Assembly (NCBI GenBank): GCA_964483245.1 | Contig: CAZABP010000015.1 | Span: 1-64,000 of the forward strand | Source: CAZABP01 sp964483245 | GTDB taxonomy: Bacteria; Planctomycetota; UBA1135; UBA2386 | Length of the DNA stretch: 64,000 nucleotides | Direction: 5' to 3' | In this document: positions 36,847-46,235 of the stretch, in pieces | How positions within the stretch are numbered: position 1 is the first letter of the stretch | Layout: the number at the start of each line of letters is the position of its first letter | Position numbers and translations under genes: made by a program | Notes under the pieces: generated by a model | Databases searched by the model: none | What the model was told of the DNA's origin: nothing | Seen by the model: the letters and a program-made list of their open reading frames with translations, nothing else

Positions 36847-37512
36847 GTGCGCAGCTCGGATCGGATCCTCGTCGTCGGTGGGGCAGGCGGCATCGGCGCC
36901 GCGATCGCGGCGGAGTACGCGCCGCGCGCGGTGATCTGGTCGCGCCGCCACGGCGTCGACGCCGGGGACGAAGCGAGCGTCACGCGCGCGGCGGAGGCGC
37001 TGCTGGCAGATGGGGGTGCGCCCTATGCGATCGTGCACTCCGTCGGTGACTTCGACGAGCGGCCGCTGCTGCACAGCGACTTCGCGTTCTGGCGCTGGAT
37101 GCTGGACAGCAATCTGACCAGCGCGTTCCTGACGGCGCGCGCCTTGGTGCCCGCGATGGTCGCGGCGCAGCGCGGGCGCGTGCTGTTCTTCTCCGCGGCC
37201 GGCGCCGACGACGGCACGGCGAAGACGCGCGCTCCGGTCTACTTCGCTGCCAAGGCAGCCCTCTGCTCGCTGGCGCGCTCGCTGGCGCGCGAAGTGGCTT
37301 CGAGCGGCGTCACGGTCAACGTGCTGTCGCCTGGCATCATCCGCCACCAAGACAGCCACGCCGCCAGCCAGGACCGGATCGGACCGACGGTGCCGCTCGG
37401 CCGCGAAGGCACGCCCCGCGATCTGTTGGGTGCGGTGCGACTGCTGCTCGGCGAGGAAGGTGCCTACATCACCGGCGCCAACCTGACGATCGACGGCGGG
37501 CTGTCGGCGTAG
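36847..37512 (+). CDS. Short-chain dehydrogenase/reductase
   Basis: 221 residues from a GTG. Cofactor loop ILVVGGAGGIGAAIA at about 7-21, the catalytic Ser in VLFFSAAGADD, and YFAAK as the YxxxK pair. The NVLSPGIIRHQDSH and NLTIDGGLSA segments are as in the FabG-like classical SDRs. Short first half: the usual second strand is trimmed (AVIWSRRHGVDAGDEA), which makes cofactor preference hard to read. It is convergent with the FAH-family gene. Confidence 0.9.
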   Translation: MRSSDRILVVGGAGGIGAAIAAEYAPRAVIWSRRHGVDAGDEASVTRAAEALLADGGAPYAIVHSVGDFDERPLLHSDFAFWRWMLDSNLTSAFLTARALVPAMVAAQRGRVLFFSAAGADDGTAKTRAPVYFAAKAALCSLARSLAREVASSGVTVNVLSPGIIRHQDSHAASQDRIGPTVPLGREGTPRDLLGAVRLLLGEEGAYITGANLTIDGGLSA

Positions 37513-37529
37513 GCCGCCGCGGCGACCAG

Positions 37530-38417
37530 CTACGCGTTGTCCGGCAGCGGTTCCCGCTCGACCGGGTTCACCAGGGTCCCGATCCCCTCGATCCAGGCGC
37601 GCATCTGCTGGCCCGCGCGGATCGGGCCGACCCCTTCCGGTGTGCCCATCGCGAGGACGTCGCCGGGCCGCAGCGTGAAGTGCCGCGCCAGATACTCGAT
37701 TGCCGCGGCGACGCCGACGACCATCAGCGAGGTCCGGCTCTGCTGGCGCAGCTCCTCGTCGACGTGCAGCGTCATCGCGGCGTCGTGGATCCCGACCGCC
37801 GCGTCGCGCGGCACCACCCAAGGTCCCAGCGGACAGAACGTGTCGAACGACTTGCTGCGCAGCCAGGGCTTGCCGGCGTCACGGTCGGTGCCCTGCAGCT
37901 TCCGCGCCGTGACGTCGTTCAACACCGTGTAGCCGGCGACCAGCTCCAGTGCGCGCGCCACCGGGACGTGCTTGCGCCCGCGTGCGTCCGGGTCCGCGAA
38001 CCCGAGGATCACACCGAGCTCGAGCTCGTGGTCGATCCGCGACTCGACCCCGTGCGGCAGCCGCACCGGATCGCCGTGGCCGACCAGCGTGTCAGCCAGC
38101 TTGGCGAACACGATCGGCTCGTCCGGGACCGCGGCGCCGAACTCGGCCGCGTGCGCCGCGAAGTTCTTGCCCAGGCACAGGATCTTGCTCGGGTGCGCGA
38201 CCGGCGGCAGGAACTGCTCCGGCCGCGCAATCCGCTCCGCGTCACGGCAGCGCGCCCGCAGGTCCGCGACGTCGAGCGCGCCGGCGGCGAGCAGCTCTTC
38301 GGCGCGCAGCGCGCCGAGATCGAACCAACCGCCGCCCGGCTCCGGCAGCGCGGCGCCGAGGCGCCGCCCACCGCGCCGATACGCGAACCAGACCGGTGCC
38401 AGCGGTTCGGTCGGCAC
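37530..38417 (-). CDS. Fumarylacetoacetate hydrolase family protein
   Basis: 295 residues. The FAH fold appears as KILCLGKNFAAHAAEFGA, the metal-binding DHELELGVILG, GYTVLNDVTARKLQ, KSFDTFCPLGPWVV, and LRPGDVLAMGTPEGVGPIRAGQ. Members hydrolyse or decarboxylate 2-oxo acid type substrates using a divalent cation. The exact substrate is not evident. The GTG at 38417 lies 9 nt past the stop of the prenyltransferase-repeat gene, so they may share a transcript. Confidence 0.9.
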   Translation of the reverse strand: MPTEPLAPVWFAYRRGGRRLGAALPEPGGGWFDLGALRAEELLAAGALDVADLRARCRDAERIARPEQFLPPVAHPSKILCLGKNFAAHAAEFGAAVPDEPIVFAKLADTLVGHGDPVRLPHGVESRIDHELELGVILGFADPDARGRKHVPVARALELVAGYTVLNDVTARKLQGTDRDAGKPWLRSKSFDTFCPLGPWVVPRDAAVGIHDAAMTLHVDEELRQQSRTSLMVVGVAAAIEYLARHFTLRPGDVLAMGTPEGVGPIRAGQQMRAWIEGIGTLVNPVEREPLPDNA

Positions 38418-38426
38418 CGGTCGCTG

Positions 38427-40172
38427 TCAGCAGGCGCCGAGCGCGAGCAGCGCGTAGATCGTGCAGAGCAATGGCTGGTCTTCCCACCAGCGCGAGTTCT
38501 GCTCGTTGATCCAGCTGCCGTCGGGTCGCTGCGTCTGCTCGAGGTGCGCGCGCAGCTCCTTGCGCCAGTCGATCGTCTTGCCGCCGTCGGCCGGCAGCTG
38601 CTCGATGCCGCTGATGTCGAGCGCCTGCGCCATGACCATGTAGTAGTAGAACAGGCCCTGATAGCGCGCCTTCTCCGGCATGCTCGGATCGGCGCCGGGG
38701 TTCTCGGTCAACGACCAGTTCTGCGACAGCCACTGCACGGCGCTGCGCACGCGGAGGTCCTCCTTGCCGACGCCGCACAGCGTGTAGGCCTTCAGCAGCG
38801 CATACGTCATCGATCCGTAGCTGCGCGGATGCACGCTGCCGTCGGCCAGCTTGACGTAGCCGGCCGGCGAGTTGCCCGGGTAGTAGACGCCGCCGCCGTC
38901 GTCGCCACTGGTCATGTCGACCCACTTCCCGTCGTCGTCCGGATTGCGCGTGCGCGCCTGATGGTCGTTGACCTCTTTCAGGTTCTGCGTCCGCTGCAGG
39001 AACACCAGCGCCTTGTCGAACGCTGCGTGCTCACCTTCGAGTCCGCTCGCGCGCAGCGACTCCAGCGCGAACTGCAGGTTGCTGAGGTCTCCGCGCTCGG
39101 AGCCGCCGTAGCCGATCGAGCCGTAGTCCCGGTCGCTCTTCGTGTACCCGCGCGTCTCGGTGTGCTGGATCCCGAGCGTGTAGCGTTGCGCCGCCGTCAT
39201 CGCGTCCTGGTAGGCGTCCCCCTCGGCGGCTGCGAGTGCGGCGACCGCCGCCGACGTCGTGTAGTTGACGTTGCTGGTCCCGAACGAGCCGTCCGGGTTC
39301 TGCTGCCTGGCGAGCCAGGCGAGACCGCGGCCGATCAGCTCCGCCTCTTCCTTGCTGCGCAGCGATGCCGGCTTGGTCTGCAGCGCGGCGAGTCCCAGCG
39401 CCGTCAGCTCGACCGACGGGACCTTCCCCTTCGGCGTCGGCATCTGGATCGCGCCATCGTCGAACGTCTTGGCGATGAAGTCCCAACCCTTCTGCTGCGC
39501 CGGCGAGAAGTCGGCCAGCGGCGGCGTCTTGCCGGGCGCGGGTGCCTCCTGCCCCTGCGTCCGCTCGGCATGCTGCAGCGCCACCAGTTCGACCAGCGCG
39601 GCGACCGACGCGCCCAGATCCGGCTTGCCATCCGCGCTGTGCACGAGCCCATCCTCGGCGATCGCCGCTGTGGCCTGCTTGCTCCAGGCCTTGGAGTCCT
39701 CACCTGTCTGCCGGCGCACGCGTTCGACGACCTCTTCGAACGCCGAGCCGAGGCTGCCGCGATGCCCGCGGCTGGCCAGCTTCTCGAGCTGCGCGTTGGC
39801 GATCCGGATCTCCTCTGCGTACCCCTCCGGATCCATGATCCGCAGCGCATCGAGGACCCAGCGCGTCGTCAGCAGCGGATCGGCCCCGGCGCTGTCGGCG
39901 AACATCCCGTCCTTCGTGCGCCGCTCGACCAGGAACCCCAGCGCGCGGTGCGCCCAGGGGCCGTCCTTGGCGTGGTAGAAGCGGTGCGAGTGGCCGGCCG
40001 CAGTCAGGAACTGCGCCGTCGACAGCGCGGAGCCGTCACCGAGCGCGCCGCTCGCGTGCGGCTGGTTGCGGATCGCCCGGATCAGGCCGTCCACCGCGCC
40101 CTTGTTGGACTGCGATGGCGCGGGGGAAACCGTGCAAAGCACGGCCAGGAACGCCGTGATGGGTGCGGACAT
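38427..40172 (-). CDS. Secreted prenyltransferase/squalene-cyclase-repeat protein
   Basis: 581 residues from the ATG at 40172, beginning with a signal peptide (APITAFLAVLCTVSPAPS). Repeats of the QxxDGSW type occur (LARQQNPDGSFGTSNVNYTT, HLEQTQRPDGSWINEQNSRW), with toroid helices such as TSAAVAALAAA and SYGSMTYALLKAYTLCG between them. These alpha/alpha-toroid repeats are found in terpene cyclases and also in many secreted proteins without cyclase function. The acidic DxDD-type catalytic motif is not visible, so cyclase activity is unlikely. A TACCGT about 40 nt upstream on the minus strand may be its -10 box. Confidence 0.75.
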   Translation of the reverse strand: MSAPITAFLAVLCTVSPAPSQSNKGAVDGLIRAIRNQPHASGALGDGSALSTAQFLTAAGHSHRFYHAKDGPWAHRALGFLVERRTKDGMFADSAGADPLLTTRWVLDALRIMDPEGYAEEIRIANAQLEKLASRGHRGSLGSAFEEVVERVRRQTGEDSKAWSKQATAAIAEDGLVHSADGKPDLGASVAALVELVALQHAERTQGQEAPAPGKTPPLADFSPAQQKGWDFIAKTFDDGAIQMPTPKGKVPSVELTALGLAALQTKPASLRSKEEAELIGRGLAWLARQQNPDGSFGTSNVNYTTSAAVAALAAAEGDAYQDAMTAAQRYTLGIQHTETRGYTKSDRDYGSIGYGGSERGDLSNLQFALESLRASGLEGEHAAFDKALVFLQRTQNLKEVNDHQARTRNPDDDGKWVDMTSGDDGGGVYYPGNSPAGYVKLADGSVHPRSYGSMTYALLKAYTLCGVGKEDLRVRSAVQWLSQNWSLTENPGADPSMPEKARYQGLFYYYMVMAQALDISGIEQLPADGGKTIDWRKELRAHLEQTQRPDGSWINEQNSRWWEDQPLLCTIYALLALGAC

Positions 40173-40325
40173 GTGGCCTCGCGAAGCGGATGCGGATGGA
40201 CCGAACGGTAGGCCGGCCAACGGAATCCACAAGCAACGGTTCACCCCGGCCGGGAGCCGGCCGGGCCGGTCTGCGCGCCCGTCGGACCGGGCGCGATCGG
40301 CCGTTCGCATGCGCGGTGTGCGCCG

Positions 40326-40331
40326 TAGGAT
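40326..40331 (+). promoter_or_regulatory. Probable -10 box TAGGAT of the dap operon
   Basis: GTAGGATCCGG lies just before the dapC ATG, with 10 nt between TAGGAT and the start. It resembles the GTAGACTCCG boxes near 864 and 2558 and would give a leader of only a few bases. Confidence 0.5.
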
Positions 40332-40341
40332 CCGGCGCGCG

Positions 40342-41484
40342 ATGAACGCCCGGCTCCGCGCGCTGCAGGACTACCCGATGGTCGAGCTGGACCGCCGCAA
40401 GGCGGCCGTCGAGGCGCGCGGGATCCGCGTCCTCGACTTCGGCACCGGCGACCCGCGCGAACCGACGCCCGGCTTCATCCGCGACGCGTTCTGCCGCGCG
40501 ATGCCGGAGGTGAGCCAGTATCCGAAGGTCGCCGGCACGCCTGGCATGCGCCGGGCCGCGGCCGGCTACCTGCAGCGGCGGTTCGGCGTCGCCGTCGATC
40601 CGGACCGTGAGCTGCTGCCGACGCAGGGGAGCAAGGAGGCGATCTTCCATCTGCCGATGGTGTTCGTCGATGTGCCGTCCGCGCGCGACGTCGTGCTGTA
40701 CGGCGTGCCGGCGTATCCGGTGTTCCAGATCGGCGCGCTGTTCGCGCAGGCGCAACCGCACGAAGTCCCGCTCGGCCCGCACAACGACTACCTGCTGGAT
40801 CCTGACGCGATCGCGCCGGACCTGCTCGCGCGCACGGCGCTCGTGTTCCTGAACTACCCACACAATCCGACCGGGCAGCTGCTGCCGGCGGAGCTGTTCG
40901 CGCGCTGGGTCGCCGCGCGCGACCGGCACGGCTTCGTGTTGGTCTCCGACGAGTGCTATGCGGACCTCTACTACGAGACGCCGCCGCACTCGCTGCTCGA
41001 GTTCGGCCGTGCCGGCTGCCTCGCCGTGCACTCGCTGAGCAAGCGTTCCGGCATGACCGGGTATCGCAGCGGGTTCGTTGCCGGCGACGCGGAGCTGATC
41101 GCGTTCTACCGGCGGTTCCGCGCCGGCATGGGCGTGGCGCCGACCGATCCCGTGCAGGCTGCCGCCGAAGTGGCGTGGGGAGACGATGCGCACGCCGCTG
41201 CGCGACGGGCGTGCTTCGCCGCCAAGCGCGACGTGTTCCTGCAGCGGTTCGCCGAGCTCGGGCTGCGCGTCTGGCCCGGTCCGTCGACGCTGTTCGTCTG
41301 GGTCGAGGTGCCGCCCGGTCGCAACGACCGCGCCTATGCCGAGCAACTGCTCGAGCGCGGCATCCTGGTCTCACCCGGGTCGTTCTTCGGCCCGGGGCAG
41401 GAGCGGTTCGTGCGGCTGGCGCTGGTGCCGTCGCTCGAGGAGTGCAAGCAGGCCGCGCAGAGCTGGCCCGGATCCGATGGATGA
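40342..41484 (+). CDS. dapC: Aminotransferase, probable succinyldiaminopimelate transaminase
   Basis: 380 residues, fold-type I PLP enzyme. FGTGDPREPTPGFIRDAF at the start, GSKEAIFHLP, LNYPHNPTGQLLP, VSDECYADLYYE, and the PLP-lysine motif SLSKRSGMTGYRSGF are visible. The family alone does not fix the substrate. The coupled dapD and dapE downstream make N-succinyl-2-amino-6-ketopimelate the likely one, in lysine and diaminopimelate synthesis. Its end overlaps dapD by 8 nt. Confidence 0.85.
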   Translation: MNARLRALQDYPMVELDRRKAAVEARGIRVLDFGTGDPREPTPGFIRDAFCRAMPEVSQYPKVAGTPGMRRAAAGYLQRRFGVAVDPDRELLPTQGSKEAIFHLPMVFVDVPSARDVVLYGVPAYPVFQIGALFAQAQPHEVPLGPHNDYLLDPDAIAPDLLARTALVFLNYPHNPTGQLLPAELFARWVAARDRHGFVLVSDECYADLYYETPPHSLLEFGRAGCLAVHSLSKRSGMTGYRSGFVAGDAELIAFYRRFRAGMGVAPTDPVQAAAEVAWGDDAHAAARRACFAAKRDVFLQRFAELGLRVWPGPSTLFVWVEVPPGRNDRAYAEQLLERGILVSPGSFFGPGQERFVRLALVPSLEECKQAAQSWPGSDG

Positions 41485-42292
41485 GCTGAAACGGAACATC
41501 GAAGCGGCGTTCGCGCAGCGGGAGCTGCTGCGCGAGCGGACCTACGAGGACGCCGTGCGCGAGACCGTGGCGCGGCTCGACCGCGGCGAGCTGCGCGTCG
41601 CCGAGCCGCAGGACGGTGGCTGGATCGTGCACGACTGGGTGCAGAAGGCGGTCGGGCTGTACTTCGCCGTCGCCAGCATGGAGCTGCACGACGTCGGGCC
41701 ATTCCAGTTCCACGACAAGGTCCCGCTGAAGCACGGCCTCGACACCGCGCGCGTGCGCGTCGTGCCGCCCGGCACGGTCCGCTACGGCGCGTTCCTGGAG
41801 CCGGGGTGCGTCGTGATGCCGGCCTACGTCAACATCGGCGCGCGCGTCGGGGCGCGCACGATGGTCGACACCTGGGCGACCGTCGGTTCCTGTGCCCAGG
41901 TCGGCGCGGACGTGCACCTGAGCGGTGGCGTCGGGATCGGCGGCGTGCTCGAGCCACCGGGCGCGCGTCCGGTCATCGTCGAGGACGGCGCGTTCATCGG
42001 CTCGCGCTGCATCCTGGTCGAGGGCGTGCTGGTCGGCGCGCGCGCGGTGCTGGGCGCCAACGTCGTGCTGACGGCGAGCACGCCGATCGTCGACGTGACC
42101 GGCGACCAGCCGCAGATCCAGAAGGGGCGCGTGCCACCGGAGTCGGTCGTGATCCCGGGCACGCTGCCCAAACGGTTCCCGGCCGGCGAGTTCGGCACCC
42201 CGTGCGCATTGATCATCGGCCGGCGCAAGCCGTCGACCGACTTGAAGACGAGCCTGAACGCGGCGCTGCGCGAGTTCGCCGTCAGCGTCTGA
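41477..42292 (+). CDS. dapD: Tetrahydrodipicolinate N-succinyltransferase
   Basis: 271 residues. The C-terminal two thirds form a left-handed beta-helix with hexapeptide periodicity (VVMPAYVNIGARVGARTMVD, CAQVGADVHLSGGVGIGGVLEP), the usual DapD active site region. It transfers succinyl from succinyl-CoA to tetrahydrodipicolinate in the succinylase branch of the DAP pathway. The ATG at 41477 lies inside the end of dapC, and its stop overlaps dapE by one base (TGATG). Confidence 0.95.
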   Translation: MDELKRNIEAAFAQRELLRERTYEDAVRETVARLDRGELRVAEPQDGGWIVHDWVQKAVGLYFAVASMELHDVGPFQFHDKVPLKHGLDTARVRVVPPGTVRYGAFLEPGCVVMPAYVNIGARVGARTMVDTWATVGSCAQVGADVHLSGGVGIGGVLEPPGARPVIVEDGAFIGSRCILVEGVLVGARAVLGANVVLTASTPIVDVTGDQPQIQKGRVPPESVVIPGTLPKRFPAGEFGTPCALIIGRRKPSTDLKTSLNAALREFAVSV

Positions 42293-43371
42293 TGCGGTTC
42301 GACTTCGCCGATCCGGTCGCGCTGACCGAGACGCTGCTCGGGATCGCGAGTCCCTCTGGCGCCGAGCGCGCGCTGTGCGACGCGCTCGAACCGGAGCTCG
42401 CGCGGCTGCGGCCGCACGAGCTGGTCCGCGCCGGCGACAATCTGTGCATGGTCCCGCGCGCGCCGCGCGCCGGGCGGAGCACGCTGCTGCTCGGGGGGCA
42501 TCTCGACACGGTGCCGGCGCTCGGCGAACACCCGGTGCGGCGCGACGGCGACCGGCTGCATGGGCTCGGCGCCTCCGACATGAAGGGCGCGGACGCCGTG
42601 CTGCTCGCGATCCTCGCCGAAGCCTGCGCGCGCGAACCGCGGCACGATCTGGTCGGGGTGCTGTACGCGAACGAGGAGGTGGCGTACGCGCAGAGCGGGA
42701 TGCCGGGGATACGCGCTGCCGCCCGCGCGGCCTTCGACCGCGTCGATCTCGCCGTGTTGATGGAGCCGACCGACGGCCGGATCGAGCTCGGCTGTCTCGG
42801 CACCTGCCATGCGCGCGTGACGTTCCGCGGCCGGCGCGCCCACTCCGCGCGACCGTGGCAGGGGGAGAACGCGATCCACAAGGCGGCCGGGCTGCTGGCC
42901 CGGCTCCGTGACCGCGCGCCGATCGTGCACCACCATGCCGGACTCGAGTTCCGCGAGGTCGTGTCGGCGACGACGGCGGCGATGCAAGGCGCGCGCAACG
43001 TGATCCCGGATCAGTTCACGTTGAACCTGAACTACCGCTTCGCACCCGGCAAAGAGGAGGCGCAGGTGCGGGAGGAGCTGGATCGGCTGATCGCCGGCGA
43101 AGCGGACTGGGAGCTGACCGACTTCGCGCCGGCCGGGCGCGTCTGTGCCGCGAATCCGCTGCTGGCCGAGCTCCGCCGCGCCGCCGGCGAGCCGGAGCTG
43201 TGCGCGAAGCAGGCCTGGACCGACGTCGGGCGGATGTCGGCATGGGGGATTGACGCGATCAACTGGGGTCCCGGCGCGACGGCGCAGGCGCATCAGGCCG
43301 GGGAATGGGTGTCGATCGCCGCGCTGCGCGACGCGCACGCCGTGCTGCGGCGCTGGTTGTTCACCGCTTAG
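42292..43371 (+). CDS. dapE: Succinyl-diaminopimelate desuccinylase (M20 family)
   Basis: 359 residues. Di-zinc ligands are visible in LLGGHLDTVP, GLGASDMKGAD, the catalytic YANEEVAY, MEPTDGRIELGCLG and the C-terminal GATAQAHQAGEWVS. The lid domain segment ARVTFRGRRAHSARPWQGENA is present. It releases succinate from N-succinyl-LL-DAP. The operon position makes this M20 member DapE with fair certainty. It converges on the next gene, 16 nt apart. Confidence 0.93.
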   Translation: MRFDFADPVALTETLLGIASPSGAERALCDALEPELARLRPHELVRAGDNLCMVPRAPRAGRSTLLLGGHLDTVPALGEHPVRRDGDRLHGLGASDMKGADAVLLAILAEACAREPRHDLVGVLYANEEVAYAQSGMPGIRAAARAAFDRVDLAVLMEPTDGRIELGCLGTCHARVTFRGRRAHSARPWQGENAIHKAAGLLARLRDRAPIVHHHAGLEFREVVSATTAAMQGARNVIPDQFTLNLNYRFAPGKEEAQVREELDRLIAGEADWELTDFAPAGRVCAANPLLAELRRAAGEPELCAKQAWTDVGRMSAWGIDAINWGPGATAQAHQAGEWVSIAALRDAHAVLRRWLFTA

Positions 43372-43387
43372 GCCACGTGCGCCCCGG

Positions 43388-45859
43388 CTACTCCGGCAGG
43401 ATCTCGCGCAGCGTCCGCTGCACGAACTGCTCGCGCAGCGCCTCGGTCCCGTCCGGATCGATACGCCCCTCGATCGTCAGCGAGTGGATCTTGACCGGGT
43501 GGCTGCCATGCATCAGGAACCCGAGATGCCCGCGCGTGCGCGAGCCGGTCCGCGCCAGCTCGCTGGTCTTCTTGTTGCCGACCGAGACGCGCAGCTTCTC
43601 GCCGTCGTGCTCGATCCGGAGCTTCTGCTTGCGATCGATCCAGATCGTGCGCGGATCCCCGACGCTGTCGACGAGGTTCTCCTTTTGATCCACGATGATC
43701 ACGGTGCCGTCGGCACCGACCTGGATCGAGTTGCCCTCCTCGTCGCCGCAGAGCCACAGGTGCAGCACGACCGGGCCGTCCAGCGTGTACGTCAGCTCGA
43801 TCGTCTGCGCGCCGGTCAGTGGCAGCGCCCAGCGGAACAGACCGGAGCCGCGCAGCTCGTAGGCATCGCGCAGCCGGCGCAGCCGCGTGTCGTCGGTCGC
43901 GAGCTTCGGCATCCCTTCCATCAGCTCCCGCATCCACTCCTTGTCGCGTGGGCAGTCGGCCGGGAGGTCCTCCTTCCCCTCGTAGACGAACCGCAGCCTG
44001 CCGCCGGCCCCCTGCTCGATCCGGCCATGGAGCCGCAGACAGGAGGGATCGTCGAGCGAGAAGGCGCGCGGCGCGAGCGCGCGCAGGTACTCCTCGAGGT
44101 CGATCCGGCGCGTATCCAGCAGCGGATCCGCGGCGTACTTCGGCAGCCAGCGGCGGAGCTGCGCCAGTGTGGCCGCAGCGGCCGGCTGGTCGTCCGGCAC
44201 CTGCGCGCGCTGCAGCCGTGCCAGCGCGACGCCGGGCCGGCCGGCCTCGGCATCGAACGGTGCGGTCACGTCCTGCCGCAGCTCCTCCATCCCCGGCTCC
44301 TGTCGCTCGAGGGCGCTCGCGAGCTTGCCCATCGTCGCCCCGTCCAGCCAGGCCAGGAACGTGTCGAGCCAGCGCTCGTTCGCATAGCGCCCTTGGATGC
44401 GACCTTCGCGCAGCAGGAAGTTCGGGCTGCAGGCGGTCTTCGGCAGCCGCTGTTCGTCCTTGCCGCGCACGACGATGCCTTCCGCGCCCACGCTGGTGAT
44501 CGTGCCTTCGACCTTGCCGTCCGGCAGCTCGAACCGCACCTTGCGCCGGCGTTCGATCGCGCCGGCGAGCAGCTCGTCGCGCAGCGCCGGCAGGCGCGCG
44601 ATCCGCTCGCGTGCGCGCACCAGCTGCGGTGGTCCCTCGCCGTCCAGCAGCGCCGCGGCGAGCTCGTACTCCCCGTCGGCACACAGCGTGTGTGCCGCGG
44701 CGAGCCGGGCCGGCAGCTCGTCGTCACGCCAGGCGAGTGCGCCGAGGTCGACCTCCGCGGGGGGCAGCGACGCAGCGGCGTCCCCCGGCGTCGCCGCGAC
44801 GTCCGGCAGCTTCAGCGTAGTGCCGAAGCGGTCCTGCAGCCGCGCCTGCAGATGCAGCAGGAACCGCCGCTCCAGCTCGGCGAGCTCGAGTTGCAGCGCC
44901 GCCGGCAGCTCGGCCGCCTCGCCGCGATACAGGCTCTGCAGGTAGCGGTGCAGGCCGGGCACGTGCGCGCGCTCGTCCGCTTCGTGCAGGAACTCCATCA
45001 GCGCGCAGGACTGCGCGTAGAACAGGCTCAGCACGAGCTGGACGTCGATCGCCCGGCCGCGCATCCGCTGCTGCGCGCGCTGTACGACTGCGTTGTAGTC
45101 GGCCGGTCCGAGGATGTCGGTCAGGCCGCCGAACAGCGCACGCAGGTCCTTGCGCCCCCAGACTCCGGCCAGCAGCTTCAGGTGCAGATCGGAGACCTTC
45201 GGCGTGCGCAGGGACGACGCGATCGTCGTCGTGCCGCCGGCGCGGTAGTCGGCGAGCCCTTCGCGCCACCACAGCCCCGGCGGCATCTTGCCGTCCGGCG
45301 CGCAGGCATGTTGCAGCGCATGCACCGCTTCGTGCAGCAGCGCCGTGCGCTGCTCCTGGCGGACGTCCTCGCCGACCGCGAACGAGTCCTGATACGTGAC
45401 CGCGAGCCGCAGCTCCGGGTCGTAGTGCGCCCGCATCACGTGCATGCCCGGCTGTTGCACGGCCTGCGCGTAGTCGGAGTAGCTCCCCTTGGAGGCGAGC
45501 ACCGCGATCGCCAGCAGGCCGGCGTCGGCGCGCCGGGGCAGCCCGAGCGGCTTGGCGTACTCACGCTCCCAGATGTCGAGCAGCTCCAGCAGGAAAGGCA
45601 GGTACGTGTTGACGATCGTGCGCTCGTACAGCGCTTCGTCCTTCGGCGGGCGCTGCACGAAGAACACGAACGGCGGCCGCTCGACCTTGGTCAGCGTGAT
45701 CCGCTGGAAGAACGGATGCGTCGTGAGCTGCTGTTCGAGCTGCGCGATCGTCGCGGCCGCAGCCGGATCGACGGCACCGGCTGCGTCCTGCGCGGGCAGC
45801 GGCACGCTGCCGGCCAGCAGCAGCGCTGCGGCGGCGCATGCACTGCGCCCGTTGCTCAT
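43388..45859 (-). CDS. Secreted DUF1570-like gluzincin metalloprotease candidate
   Basis: 823 residues from the ATG at 45859 (overlaps the rhodanese stop by ATGA). A signal peptide (ACAAAALLLAGSVPLPA) starts it. A zinc site LLHEAVHAL (His176, Glu177, His180) is followed 19 residues later by WWREGLADY (Glu200), the gluzincin HExxH-E pattern. Helical middle, then a region of strands (VRFELPDGKVEGTITSVGAEG). The C-terminal half ends in a lectin-like sandwich (LRIEHDGEKLRVSVGNKKTS, GHLGFLMHGSHPVKIHSLTI). Function inferred only from the zinc motif. Confidence 0.7.
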   Translation of the reverse strand: MSNGRSACAAAALLLAGSVPLPAQDAAGAVDPAAAATIAQLEQQLTTHPFFQRITLTKVERPPFVFFVQRPPKDEALYERTIVNTYLPFLLELLDIWEREYAKPLGLPRRADAGLLAIAVLASKGSYSDYAQAVQQPGMHVMRAHYDPELRLAVTYQDSFAVGEDVRQEQRTALLHEAVHALQHACAPDGKMPPGLWWREGLADYRAGGTTTIASSLRTPKVSDLHLKLLAGVWGRKDLRALFGGLTDILGPADYNAVVQRAQQRMRGRAIDVQLVLSLFYAQSCALMEFLHEADERAHVPGLHRYLQSLYRGEAAELPAALQLELAELERRFLLHLQARLQDRFGTTLKLPDVAATPGDAAASLPPAEVDLGALAWRDDELPARLAAAHTLCADGEYELAAALLDGEGPPQLVRARERIARLPALRDELLAGAIERRRKVRFELPDGKVEGTITSVGAEGIVVRGKDEQRLPKTACSPNFLLREGRIQGRYANERWLDTFLAWLDGATMGKLASALERQEPGMEELRQDVTAPFDAEAGRPGVALARLQRAQVPDDQPAAAATLAQLRRWLPKYAADPLLDTRRIDLEEYLRALAPRAFSLDDPSCLRLHGRIEQGAGGRLRFVYEGKEDLPADCPRDKEWMRELMEGMPKLATDDTRLRRLRDAYELRGSGLFRWALPLTGAQTIELTYTLDGPVVLHLWLCGDEEGNSIQVGADGTVIIVDQKENLVDSVGDPRTIWIDRKQKLRIEHDGEKLRVSVGNKKTSELARTGSRTRGHLGFLMHGSHPVKIHSLTIEGRIDPDGTEALREQFVQRTLREILPE

Positions 45860-46173
45860 CGATCCACCGGCAGTCCTTCGTGCACCCATCGCGCCATGCC
45901 TCCGCTGAGGTTGTAGAGCTCCCGGAAACCCAGTCCGTGCAGGAACTGGCAACTCGCCTCACTGCGCATGCCGTGCTCGCAGACGACGAGCCACGGGAGC
46001 TCCGGATCGAGCTCGTGGACGCGCGCCTGCAGTGCCTGGATCGGCAGCAGCTGCGCGCCCGGGATCCGATGCATCCGGTACTCCGGCTCCGTGCGTACGT
46101 CGAGCACGCGCAGCGTCTCACAGCTCGCGAGCAACTGCCGCGCGCGATCCGGGTCGAGGTGCTTCCAGGCCAC
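45856..46173 (-). CDS. Rhodanese-like domain protein
   Basis: 105 residues, single rhodanese domain: LRVLDVRTEPEYRMHRIPGA, active-site loop VVCEHGMRS with Cys65, and GFRELYNLSGGMARWV. It would carry a persulfide in sulfur transfer. Start uncertain: the GTG at 46173 gives the usual length, while the open frame continues to 46314 with non-conserved residues. It overlaps the gluzincin gene by 4 nt, an odd pairing of cytosolic and secreted proteins. Confidence 0.85.
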   Translation of the reverse strand: MAWKHLDPDRARQLLASCETLRVLDVRTEPEYRMHRIPGAQLLPIQALQARVHELDPELPWLVVCEHGMRSEASCQFLHGLGFRELYNLSGGMARWVHEGLPVDR

Positions 46174-46235
46174 GGGGGGCTTGTAGAGGGCATCGCGGCC
46201 GCTCGCCAGGGGGGCGAGCAGCCTCGGCCTGCGTG

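Noticed and set aside
37680..40211. Plus-strand frame of 843 codons across the FAH and toroid-repeat genes
   Set aside because: Composition is a mirror of the minus-strand genes, which carry clear family motifs and a signal peptide.
43145..45916. Plus-strand frame of 923 codons across the first gluzincin
   Set aside because: It runs through the end of dapE in a different frame and has no domain. The minus strand has the zinc motif and signal peptide.
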